Origin: Galaxea fascicularis
Lineage: Eukaryota > Cnidaria > Anthozoa > Scleractinia > Euphylliidae
Direction: 5' to 3'
DNA length: 64,000 nucleotides
Assembly: GCA_948470475.1 (NCBI GenBank)
Contig: OX419347.1
Location: 4,851,538-4,915,537, forward strand
The translations under genes were made by a program, and so were the position numbers. Below are positions 43,727-57,160 of the stretch, piece after piece (position 1 is the stretch's first letter; every line of letters starts with the position of its first letter). Under the pieces are notes generated by a model. That model did no database searches and was not told the origin of the DNA. It saw only the letters and a program-made list of their open reading frames with translations.

Positions 43727-46700
43727 ATGAGGCGGAATTTGTCCGGCCCGGGTAAGTTACTCAGATTGAAGCCTAGACAATGTACCACAGTACGGGCTGA
43801 TTTCGTTTTCTTCTCTCCCAGGGGGGCGATATGCATATGACAACTTTGATGAAGCGAGTCCTCTGGATCTCAGTCGAGGTAACATAAAGAACGAAGCTTA
43901 ATTATTTAATCCATGTTTATCGAACCGCTTGAAAGTGCATTGTGACATGTATGTATTTGATCCAAGGCTTAAGTTTATGATGAAGGCAATTATATTGGAA
44001 ACAAAATTATTGGCCTGTTAGTCTGTTCTTTGTGTTTACTTGGTCCGTTTTGTCAGTGGGGTTCGAGAATGGTTAATTAGTCTATTGATTCGCACTGATC
44101 ATTGTTTGTTTATTGGCTTACGTCTAAGCTTTTTCATTATTATAATACAACATAGTACGTCACATAAGTAAATACTGTCTTGAGAGTTTACTAAAAGGTT
44201 GGTTCATGCATTCATACACTGTAACAATACACAGGCTGCACAGCCCCATACATTCATAGTTATTTATGCATCACTGTCATACTCACCCTGTTCCAAAACG
44301 AATAGAGTTTGAGTGACAAAATGCATGCATAATTTATGTATGGGCTGTCTGGAAATCTTGCCTACCTCACAAATAATGTGTCTGGGTGAGCTGAAAGCTT
44401 CTCATTGGGCTCTGTGGCCATGTGGTACTGGGTATTACCCCTTAAATCTACCAAATAGATAGTTTTCACTCATGCAACCAAAGGCAATATTGGTCCAATG
44501 AAACAAAAGAAAGTATTTCTATAAAAATATAGTTCAGTTCCCTGAAGGTTAGCCTTGCACACCAACATGGCCACCATACAGTAATGTCATGTGAAAATAA
44601 TCTATTAGCAACCATGGGTACATTAATATTATTTGTGAAGTATTTTTGTCACTCTAAGCCACATCCCACAAGTTTTCATTGCTTGTTTTCTTCATGTGGG
44701 TTGTTGCGCCCATGAATGGGCTATGGTGTGCTGATGAGGCTTAACGAGACGGAAACAACTGTCCATGACTGCTAATGCTCAGGCTCATTCTTTCATCCAC
44801 TGCAAAGTTAAATAAACCATTGAATGTATAATAAATAAATAAATGAAATACTGTGTTTATAGTGAAAGTGTACTTAGCTATCCAAGCATCCAAGCTAGTT
44901 TACAGGCACTCCACATAAATCCCAAGAAACAAATAATTCAAACAAACATAACAGTCATGATAAGAATCTCAACTGGTGGGAGGAAAACCAGTTGGCTATT
45001 TACAAGGATGACCAAGGAGTTGAACCAGGCACTTACCCAGAACAACACCAGTTAGTGTTTTGAATGTGACCATGTATTTTGTAGTTGCTCCCTTTGGGCT
45101 AAACTACAGAATACAGGGCCACTTATTTAAATACTACTGAACAACAATGATGCCCATTGTTAAGGCCCGGCCAAACGGATCTAACATGTTGATGCAACAT
45201 CATCCAACATTGTTGAATCCAACATGTTGCACAATGTTGCATGATGTTGGATGATGTTGAACGAAGTTTGATTTCCATCAAACATCGTCTTCAACATCAT
45301 CCAACATTTCTTTTGTTCTTAAGTGTGAACAAACATGTTGCATTCGTTTGGCCACTGTGTTCAACATTGTTGAACGCGCACATGCCCGCTAAGCCAACAT
45401 CGCGGGTATATGTTTCCATGGCAATGATTCACTGTTTATACTTGCTTCGTGCGTTCCGCGTGGATGTTAAGATATGGTATGGCGAATGAGGAAAGTTTTC
45501 AGTCGCTCTCCGAAGAAAGTACAAGCAATCTCTCCCCAAACAGAAAAAGAAAGGGAAAAGCAGCCGTTGAAAACCCAAGAACTTTGAAATCAAGAAGATG
45601 GTGGGAGGCAGAGGTAGATAGACTTATCGAACTACTTGTAGGCTTTCGCCGCCCTCGAAATACGAAACCGGAAACTCAGGGATCGATAAGTTTCTCCTGT
45701 CGCGAGGAATCATAGAGTCATTGTTAATCTTTCGGCTGCAGTTATCACTTTGTGACCCATGTGTTGAATCCAACATGTTGCATTTGTTTGGCCACCTCGT
45801 CCAACAATGTGCAACATCGTCCAACAATGTTGGATGATGTTGGATCCGTTTGGCCAGGCCTTTATATCCTTCATTCTACAAAAGTCTGACACAGAGGTGG
45901 ACCAAAGTGGCCCTGTATTCTGTAGTTGCTCCCTGCTTTGCAAGTATGAATCATTTTCTTAATGTTGCATACTATTGGTTAATTGGACCCTTCACAAGAA
46001 CAGGTACAGATAGTCTCAGTTCAACAATCTAGAGAACCAATGGTCCAACTCTTAGAAACAATAAGGTTGTTGGAAAGTTTTGAAGTAGGTGACTATTTTG
46101 CTATACTAAACCAGGACTAAAAAATCAGAGGAAAATCTCTGCAGAGCAGCTGGCCAGGAGCAGATTACTTGTGATATCCCTGGAAACAGTAGCAGGTGTT
46201 GCACACCTGGCCAGTGAAATGGGTTGTTCTTGAAGACCAGCTGATTACAGAACTCTCTTGTCCACAGTATTTTCCTTGGGTTCCTATACCAGCTTTTGAC
46301 TTATTGTAAATAACTATTGTATTTTATTGCCATTTTACAGATTGCCCATGTTCATTTTCTATGGTTTTTTGTTCACAGATCCTGCTGATAACATGAAGGA
46401 TCTCTTAAATCATATCACCAACAAGGAAATGTCAACATCCAAACAGATGGGTTATGTTAACAACTTCACAAAGGTATTATCAGTACCATTATGTGGTGCT
46501 TAATAACTTAGAAATGTAGCCCCAAATACAGCTTGAATCTCAGACTCCAGCTACATGTATCTCTGCCCTCATGCATTATGATAAAAGAAACTTGTTTATT
46601 ATGGGTGTTATTTACAGAGTTTGTGTTTCTTCAACAGCTAATTCAAAGTGTTGGTGAAAATTCCAAACTCGGATTCTCCCTGGAAGACATCATTAAATGG

Positions 46701-49700
46701 TATGTGAGAGCAAATGTGTAAAATATCGCAAGAACTGATGACTAATTTTTTTCCTGGAATATGCCCACTTTACATGTAATTCACTCTGTTTTGATTTCTT
46801 TTTGCAGCCTAATGCTACCACTTGTTTCAGCCGCAAAAGAGGTGAGAGCTGCTGGATTGAGGGCCTTTCGTCATCTGTTTTCTGATGAGAAAACTCTCTC
46901 TAAAATGCTGGAATTCAGGATCGACATCTTTGTTGTTAGGTACTTGTTAAAATTTATCCATTCACATTGACTTCTTCCCAGAGCCCTTGTTGTACTGGAA
47001 AATCTGAGTCTGAGGCCTTGTCACTACAACAAGGCAGAAGTTTGAAATTTCCTGACCAAACAATTAAGATTAATACGTAGTCTATAAAATGGCCTAAAAA
47101 CAGCTAAACCTAATGCTTTCTATTTGCATAATTCATCAAGCCATAGGCATTACCGAAAAAAATTGTCCTAGAATTTAGCCAATCAGAGAGGGTGTTATAT
47201 TAGGTGCACCAGCCATATAATAATAAATTATTATTACTATCAGGACTGTTCAATATAGCTTCATTTGATTGGGACCATATATTTGTTCAACATTTTAGGT
47301 CTATGGACATGGTACATTCTTTATTTGAAGTGGAGCGTGTTCAAGCATTAAGGTTTATACGCAAGGTTAATTTTGAAATACCATTGTTTTTAAAATCAAA
47401 TGTGTACTCTCTTGCTGTACATGCATTGAGTATTTTTCTCATTCTACTTAAAATCTTTTTGACAACCCTGCTTATGCTGTTCTTATTATTGAGGTGGACA
47501 GTGTTTCTATCATGATCCTATTTTTCTTCTGTTGGTCATCAGGTGATTGCTGTGAGTCCTCAGTTGTGTCCAATGTCAATGGCTGCCTCACTTGTGTCTG
47601 TAGGAAATGATGAAGGTGACGATGCTGACAGACTGCGAAGAGCTTGTGTAGCCACCCTGTGTGAACTTGGTAATAACTAGTTTGTATTAATAATAATTTT
47701 GTATGTTATAATTTTATTTTATAATTAGGAATTCAATTCTTCTCAGAAAGTCATTGTTTCTGTCTTGTATCCATTGTTGGAAGGATTCATGACTTTTTGG
47801 CTCTTTTCTCTGTTTAATCTTGGTTATTAGTTCCAGATCAAGCAATCTAACCCAATACTCATGCAGGTTGTAATCACTCGTTTGGAATCAACACTCTTTC
47901 AAGAAGTAAAGTGTGCTAAACAAAGGTGCCATTTTTCACCCAAAATTCTTGGACATTCTTCCCCTTGGATCTTTGCATGAATCACTCTGACTGTCAGTAA
48001 CAATGCTTTTTTTTTCTGTTTGCTTTCAGCCATAAAAAACATAACCACTGCATCCTACTGTGGTGGGATCAACACCATCATTAGAAATGTCCTTGATTCA
48101 CAGGTACTTTTCTATTGTAGGATAACTTGATTCACAAGAGTGATTAGTTTTAATCGCATTTAGTGTCTAGAGCTAAGACATATTACTGTTGTTACCAATC
48201 AGATGCAGAGATTTAATGAATCTCTGATGGCCACCTTACTATGTTTGCTGAACAGTCCTGAATCAAGACCATATGTCCGCTCAAATGTTGGATTAGAGGT
48301 AGAAATAGTATTCTTGTCTTCTAATAATTAAGTAAATAAATCACTAACTAAAATAAATAAGCATATTAAATAAATTTTATTTACCCTCATCAGTATGTTT
48401 AGCAGAAAGGCTAGTGGGAGCGAGAAAATTGAGTACATGAAACAAATAATTCAAATAAACATAACATGATAGGTATCCCAGGGTTCAAAATAAAATCAGA
48501 GCTTTTAGCCTGAATTTATAGGCTTTTTTTCCCAAGGCTGATTTTTTCGCCGATCAATAGATGTAATTTTCTATTGCTTCTGTGAAAAATCGCCGGCAAG
48601 TGTGACCAAAGTGTCTGCTGTCACCGGCAGCCGGCTGCTATTTTGAACCCTGTACCCCCACTGGCCGAAGGAAACCAGTTGGCTATTTACAGGGATGACC
48701 AAGGAGTTGAACCAGGGACTACTCAGAATAACACTAGCCAGTGGCCAGAGAGGGATTTGAACCTGGGATGACAACATTGAAAGCTAGCACCCTAAACCAC
48801 TTGCCCATCCTGCATGCTCATTAGGTGTATGATGTTTTACATACAGTTGACTCGCAAACTGATCACCCTCTGCGTATAAAAGTCCAGTCTCACTCATGCT
48901 GTTGGAAGACTTAGGACAGATTTTAAGTATTATGATAAAAACGTTTCTGTTTAAATGTCAGCTTCTTATTATGCAAAGCAGCACTACCTGTAAATTATTT
49001 GCTGAGGGCACACCCATATGAGATTTTGCTTATGGACCACTGACCAGCCCTTGGCTCAACTTGTGTGTTAGTCACACTCGAATTAAACAAAGGCACATGA
49101 TTTGCAGTTTCTTAATTGTTGTTCTGTTGTCCTATTTCCAGTCAGTTTTAGCTCCATTTACTGATCTTCACTACAGACACAGTCCTGACACTCCAGAAAC
49201 ACATTTAAGGTAAACAAAGTTCCATTGAAATGCATCTTTCTTAAGAATGTTGATGATGTGGATGCAGTAACACAGAATGGTGTAAAGTGCAAACTGAAGT
49301 TTCGACATAATCAATTAACTATTAGTGGAGAAGCATGCAGTCCTAGAAACAAACGTCTGTTGGCTCTTATTTACAGCAGCCAGTGTCAACATGCAGTATT
49401 GTCCATTGACAAACAACTCATTGATCATCTGTCACTTATTTATTGCTGTCTCCTGTCAGCACAATGATGAGATGATTTAATATTAAAATATTAAATTTTA
49501 ACTCAATTGTGAATGTATCAATAATTATTAGTGTAGCATCACTTTTTCTGGAAGAAAATTTATTCTGTCATTTGATTGATTTTAGGGAGGACAGGGCAAG
49601 CCGAATACAAGCAAGCAAGATGGCCATAGTAACAATTTTCCGATCTTGGGCAGGTAATGGCCCAGTAACAATAATCTTGGGCCCGTTTCTCAAAACTCCC

Positions 49701-52700
49701 AAAACTTTTTGGGGCATTTCGGGTGCTATAATGTCCTTTGTGTATTTCAAAAACGAAGATGTTTCCAGGAATGAAAGTTTGCACCAATTTTCGCTTTCAT
49801 ATCTTGAAATCATAGTAAAAGTACTAGTGGCAGTGGGTTGGGGGGGGGGGGGGGTGTGTGCAGTTGATTGGGGGGGGGTATGGGGATGAGAAAGGGAGTG
49901 TTCAGATGCCTTCATACCAACTACAATTACATCATTTAGATGCAGACTTCTCAACATATCTTCAAAGGACCACTTTTTTATTGTTTGTTGGATATGCAGA
50001 GGGATGGTGGGCACGGCCTCAACTGTTGAAGACAAGGGGCCCATTTCTCAAGAGTCCAGTAAACTTTTCAGGCCCAAAAAGCTATTTCAAAAACTGCAAT
50101 CCACTTATTCTTAAAAAGCTAGTACTAGTTAAATCGTGTTTTTGACAGAGGTGATTTTATACCGAGTTTGCAGTCTACAATCTTCATTTTATACCCAGCC
50201 TAGAGTCTGCATTTTATACTGACCGGTTTGGACATTCCTCCATGTTGCACGATACCATGTGCTCTATTCATAGTATAAAAGTGTGTGTAGCATGATGGTA
50301 GTGGCAGCGCCCGGCCACGTGATTTTTTTTCCCCAAACGAAAGTAAATTTTCGCATGGCCGAGCGCTGCCACTAATTTTGTTTTGCATTATGTTTTCAGA
50401 ATGAATTCGATTTTAATTTGAATCAAGTTTGATTTTAATTTGTTCTTTGCTTTTTGTTTTACATTTAATTTCATTTGCATTTGATTTTGACTTTATTTAC
50501 ATTTTCTTTTACATTTCATTGCAATTGTATTTCATTTTAATGTTATTTTCATTTTGTTTCACATTTTAATTGCTTAAAAAAAGAAAAACTCGCCATGAAA
50601 ATTCAGTGGCAGTCCTCGGCCACCATATTTGTGATTGTAAATTAAAGCAACTTTGAGATTACATTGTGGATGTGCTTTTTTTTTTTACTTTTTAATTTAG
50701 GTATCATCAGCTTGTGTTGTCCAAATGGTAAAGGAGTTCAGTCATTGTTGGGTGTGTTTTGTTTGCCTAACAATGATGTTAGGGTAAGTTTCTAAAAACA
50801 ACTGTCTTGCTTGTTCAGTAAGTTCTGTCACCATGCAGTAACAGGGACATGTTATTCCTTCTTTTCTTTTGATGTGAAGTTCACATGCTGTAGGATTCTC
50901 TGCCACAACCTTCAGAGCAAAGCTCTTGAAAATTACCGTATTGTTATGTTTCCTGACTGTGAAAATTGAAACTTTGAAAGTACTATTCTTTGTGACAAAG
51001 ATTTGCATTGTAATGTTGCTTCAAAAATTTATTTTGTTACAGAAAGGAATCATGGAAGTCCTGTTTGAGATTTTTCAGCTCAAGGAGCCTGAATGGACGG
51101 ATGATTTTCACCTTGCTCTTCTCAGCGTTGGTAAGGGAACCAAACACAATTCCTCTGTAATCAAATTCAATTCAAATTCAAATTTTTTATTTAACAATTT
51201 AACCTTGAAAATCCATGTAGTTCCAGATACTCTAATTCTGATTTTGTTCAGACTGTTTATGATGCAAGAAAGGAAGTTCTATATTATATTTTTCTTACCA
51301 GGAGCCTTAATTATTTAATCCTTACATTTTAAGAACACAAGAGAAGTTCCTAGATAAGCAGGAGGCATAGGCGAGTGGTGCTTCTCACATGTTTTACATG
51401 CTCTTTAAAATGTCCAAGTGCTCATGTTACTGCTCAACATTGTATGAGGAGCAAGTTGTTTCTTTCTTTCAAAAATGGCTTGGAGAAGTGTGTTACAAGG
51501 CTGTGCTCTAAGCATAGTAGTTGGGCACCCAAACTCTCCAAACCCTTGAAACCCAGGGTGCCCAGCATATAAGTTTAGTGCAAAAACTAATACTTCCTGG
51601 TTGTCCAAGGCAAAAGTATGTTCCCAGGGGCGACTGGGTGCTGCTGGAGCACAGCCCTGGTGAGAGCTTTCATACTAGCAATCTATAACCCCCAATTTTT
51701 GCTTTTATGTTCAAAATAATTTCAGATATGGATTGAATCATATAGTATTAGTAATGAATTTGTTTGTTTTTCACATGTCCAGAGATTTGTTCAGGCACAC
51801 ACTTGTGATGTAGGATGTGTGCATTATAGAGATGTAATGCGCTCAATTCGACCAATCATACCGCACATAATTCCCTTAACATCTAATAATGCTCAAGACT
51901 TGATTTCCAGACCCTTGCCAAATGCAAGAATCCTGGAAGCTGTCAGAGGGTTTTGTGGCAGAGGAAGGGAAAGCTCTGTTGCCTCACCGGGCCAGTGGAA
52001 GGTAACTAAAATAGTGTCAGGTTGATTCTGTTGGCAGGGAGGATTAATAAGAGAGGGCCCTTCTTTGTCTAATGGTTGTCATGATAAAGACTGACAGGAA
52101 GCTGGATAAAAATGGATTGCAACTGTAATCTATAATTTTCTCTGAGTGGGTAGGAGAACCTGTCCAATGGAGATCTTGTAATTGAAAATGCAAATTGTTC
52201 TTTCTGTTTCCTCATTTTGGTTGCATGAAGAAGAGTGAAAAATGTTTGGTCTCAGTCTCAGATTTTCAAACAAGGGTCTCAGCATCTTGGAGAGTCTCGG
52301 ATTTTACCATTCATCACCCCTTTTGTTGGGTGATATGCAATTAGTGGTAACCCAGTAGTTTAATTTGTGCCCCCTAGAATAAATGCATGAAACAAATAAT
52401 TAAGACAAACATAACAAAGTTAAGAAAGCCAATTGACAGAAGGTGAACCAGGGGGCTATTTACAAGTGTGACCAAGCTTGAGCCAGACATGGACCCTGGC
52501 TGCCTTTGCATTACAAATCTAGCACTCTTACCACAAATCATTGTTAGTCATCAAATACGCCATTAGCCCTCATAGGTCATAATTATTTGATTTGATTTGG
52601 TTTCTAGAACAAACCTCGCAAAGAACTACTTAACCCTGGTTTTAGCTGCTTTCATAAATGCTGGATTGCTGGAGGCAAGTAGTAGATAGAATTGCTTTGG

Positions 52701-55700
52701 AAGGATGAACATATCAATTTGCTTTTTCAAGGTAACAATGACAGAAAACAAAAACATAATAGAATGAAGAAAGGAAGATGGCATCTTCGTTTACAGCTAT
52801 GTTCTGAAAACCTGGTTGTAGAAGAAATTCATGGATGTCACAGTTTGGAAACTTTATATCTGGAGCTCAAGACTGCAATATACTTTAAGTTTGATACACA
52901 TTAATTTGTAAACTAGAGTGGTAGAATGTGATCTATGATGTGATGTGGCTCCTGATGTGTGTCACGGTATTCATTTTCGTGAACACTGGCTCTCTCAAAC
53001 CTTTCACTGTATTAGTGTTAGAAATCGGAGACCACTGTAAAAATATCTCTATTTGGTTTCTGGTTTTGTTACAGAGCCTTGTGGAAGTGATAACCTCATC
53101 TGATCCTTTCATTTCTGTGCGAGCCACCATTCTTTTAGGAGAGCTGCTGCATTTGGTAAGTTTGAAGTGTTCCTTGAACTTAAGGTCATTTCTCAGAAAT
53201 AGAACTCTTTGTAGATATTCTTCAAAACTTTCCAAGGTGGTTGTAAGTGTCAAGAACATCAAAGAATTCAATTAACAGAGAGGGTCCCCATGTCCATTTT
53301 CATGCTGTGAAGCTTTAGTTCATACCATACTTTGATAAGTTTTTACCATGGTTGTTATGAGATAGCCAAAAGTGGTCTGAGACTCTGTTATACAAAAACG
53401 GGACAAGCAGTGAGATATGGGTTTTATTTTGTCAAGAGCACATCATTGTTAAAGTTGATTTAACCACTCAAAAGTAAAGAAAAAATGAAGTAATGAAAGA
53501 TTGGTCGTGTTTTTTTTTTTGTGTTCACTGAAGTTTCAATAACCTCATCGTCCTCTGGCAATAAAAAAATCTTCAAATCTGGATATGTCAATGATGGACA
53601 ATTGCATTTTCTTTCAATATGCAAAGTAAAAGGATGATTCCCCATACTGGTTTGGGAGAAAATTGCCATTTACCTGTTTCTAAGAGATCAGTCCTTCAGA
53701 AAACCTGCAGTGGTTTGAACATGCATGCACTTGTGTGCATGCTACTGACACAAGAAATTATGCACAGCAAGGATGCGCAGTGCAATTCTTAACACAACAC
53801 TAGTGCATCAATAGTACAGAGCATGAGAATACAGGAAATGATCACCAGGGATAAGCTGAGTTAACATTTATACAAATTCTCCCTACATATAACATATAAA
53901 AAGGGGGGGGAAGACTGTAAGTAGAAAACACATTTTGATATTGGGGATTAAAGAGTTAGTGTTTTAACCTACTTTTACATGTACAACAGTCAGGTTGACA
54001 GATGATAAAAAATTCTTTTGTGAAACTTTATTGTTATTCTGCTCATTCAGGTGATCAGTCTCGTAGGGTTGCTGTAACTGAATTCGTCATTTGTCTTTTG
54101 GCAGGCCAACACACTTCTTCCCCCAGAGTGTAGCAACCACACCCATTGTGTCCCAATGCTGGTTAACACAGCATCTCTATTTGAAGTCACCAGTGAGGAG
54201 AGGAGGTGAAAATAGTTGTCTTCATAGATAACTCCTTACGTTCAAATATTGACTGCTGTGTAACTTCTCTTTACTATATCACTAGTTCGTCAATAATACA
54301 GGGCATGAGAATACAGGAAATGATACCCAGGGATCAGTTGAGTTTTTTTTTATGCAAATTCTCCCTTCTTGTAACATATGAAATGTGTGAAAACTGTAAG
54401 TAGAATTCATATGTTGATATTGAGGTTAAAGGGTTAAAAACGTGCTGTTTGGTAACATTTCAGTCTTCAAAAGATGAAGTCTTTAAAATTATACAGATTA
54501 TCATCTGCAGTTGAGGTGTAGCCGTAAAAAGGTTTTGAATTTTGTGGTTGCCAAACCACAGAGCTTCAGGTAACAAAACAGAAAACAGTAAGCATTGTCA
54601 GAATCTTGGCTATAAATTAAATCACATATGAACTGCAGAAATGATCACGGGTTCATGAGTTCAAACCCCGTTGAAGTCCTGAATTTTTTCCAGGCTTCTT
54701 CACGCAATTGCCTAAATTGCATTCACAACTGCGAAGATCATCCTTCATTTGATTTCATTTCCGCATGCATATACGATTTATTTCATAGACATCATTCACA
54801 CTCATCTCTTTCACGGGAGCATATGAACCCACAATTAACCTGCTCCCAACGTCATTGGCTTCATAACTGAGTTGGTTAGAGCATCGCACCGGTATCGCGA
54901 GCTCACGGATTCAAACCCCGTTGAAGTCCTGAATTTGTTTTTAGGTGTCTTTACGCAATTGCATAAATTGCGTTCACAAATGCTAGCATCATTCTTCATT
55001 TGATTTCCATGCAGTCCTCATACTGCCCTTTCCTTTCTTTGCATTTCTCATTTCTGTTCCAAAACCACCTTGAGATTTAAAAATTATTCAGGAGATTAAT
55101 TTATGTAGTTATCTACACTTGGATTGGTTTGGTGTTTCCTTGACATTCATACTAATACGTGTGTAATAAGTTAAGCAGAGCGGTTTTTATTATTGAGTGT
55201 TGAAGAGTCATTGCGTTTTCTTTGATTTTGCATTTCATCGCTCTCTGATTGGCTAGCAAAACTCATGCCACTTTCTCAACCAATGAGAAGCAAAACCAAA
55301 ACCACACGTGACTTAGACATGCGTATTTTCCTGCGCATGGCAATGGTACGTGTAATTCTCCTTAATTCTGATTGGCTCATTGCCCTGTTTTGGTGTATTG
55401 TGATTGGCTGGACTAATTGCTTTGGTTTTGGCTTTATGACACTCAAGTGAAAACTGCTGTAAGCTTTGTATGTACTTAATCAGTTGTTTTAACACTTTTT
55501 GTTCGTTTAATTTCAGCCGTGCCAGTATAGCTGTGAACTGTCTGGACCGTCTTCATCAGACAAAGAAAAAAGGTCTTGTTCCCTGCAGTCTTTACCTTAC
55601 CCTCATTAGCTCTAAGGTAATAGTGGTTAATCCTTTAAATCCTATTATCAACATACAAAATCTCACTATTTTTGTAAAACATCAAGATAGTTATCTTTGG

Positions 55701-57129
55701 GAACTATTTCCTGTTCTCTCCTCAATTGTGTGTATGATCTTCTGTTGAAACTGCAAGGACGAAATCACATATTGGTCACTGTTCGGACTTACAGGATTAA
55801 AGGGCCCATTACTCTTCTAAACCACTGATGTATCTTTAAGGAAATAGTCACAGGCTTAACGTCAGACCACAAATAGCGGAACAAATAGACCGTTGGTTTT
55901 CGTAGGAATACTATAAAAGCCTGCAAATTTACCCGGAAATTGCTTCCCATGAAGGGACGTGCGTCGCATCTGAAGCAATGTTTGTGCGTACTCACTCGTT
56001 TCGTTTACTTTTACTGAGAGAATGAGGGACCAAACAATCTTATTTTGAAGTAAAAACGGGAATGAACAAAAAAGAGCTACACAGACATTAATTGATCTGC
56101 ATACCAAACAAGACCTAATTTGTAAAGTTGCGTTGTTTTCAAGTAGACCATTCATTTTTAGATTCAATTTTTCTAACTGTGATCTGAAGACCACAGGTAC
56201 CCAAGTCTCGTTACTGATAAATGTCTGTTCACAGGCCAACACACTGGAGCCAAAAGTCAAACCAGACAAGCTACACAGAGATCGCCTCACTGCCTGCCTG
56301 AACAAAGTAAGTCCTGCCGACTTTAAACTTGTCAGTTCGGCAGCAGGAGCTTCCATTATAATTACAATATTTGAAGACTCAAATAGTGAACAACAAAATT
56401 GAAGGTGTAAGTACTTGTAGCAGTGTTTTGTTTGATTTCTTTTTCAGGACATAGATGATCCTATATTCTCTGCCCTGCGGGACACACAGGTAACTTGGCA
56501 CCCTAAGATTAAAATTTAAATTCTCATTTGTTGCCCCTCCACATTTCCTACAGACATAGTAGAGAGAAATTGTTAAATTCTCACGCAAATTCATCTTGTG
56601 TGATCCTGTCTTTAATTCTCATGAGCACTCTGTTCTATAAAGCATTGATATTACAAGGAGAAATTTGATGCTGATCACTCTTAGGGTTTAAAGGGACTTT
56701 TCAACCAGGTAGACTAAGGATAAGGAAACACTAGAGGAATGCGAAGGAACGGTTATTGATAATGCAATTTAGTAGGAATTGTATGGGTCCTCGCGGACTA
56801 CATGAAGCACTGCTTCGTGTAAATACAATAACACTGGAGGTTTTTTCTGTTTATCAGGTGACAATGGAAAGAGATTTCAGAAACTGGGATTGGGATCTGA
56901 TTGGATCAACTCTTCAGGTAATTCTTCGGATTTGTCGTTTGATTTTGGTGTGCGGGTTAATTGTTGCTCTTTTTTGTAGTTATTGTTTTGTGTGTGAGTT
57001 TATGCCTGACACTCACAATCTTTGCGTATCTAGAGTTACGATTGGTTAGCTGTGTTCTTTATCCCCACTCTGAAAAATACAAATATTATTTTTCTGTAAT
57101 AACAGGGAAGAGTCACGTAGCTGGATCCG

Positions 57130-57160
<31 letters not shown>

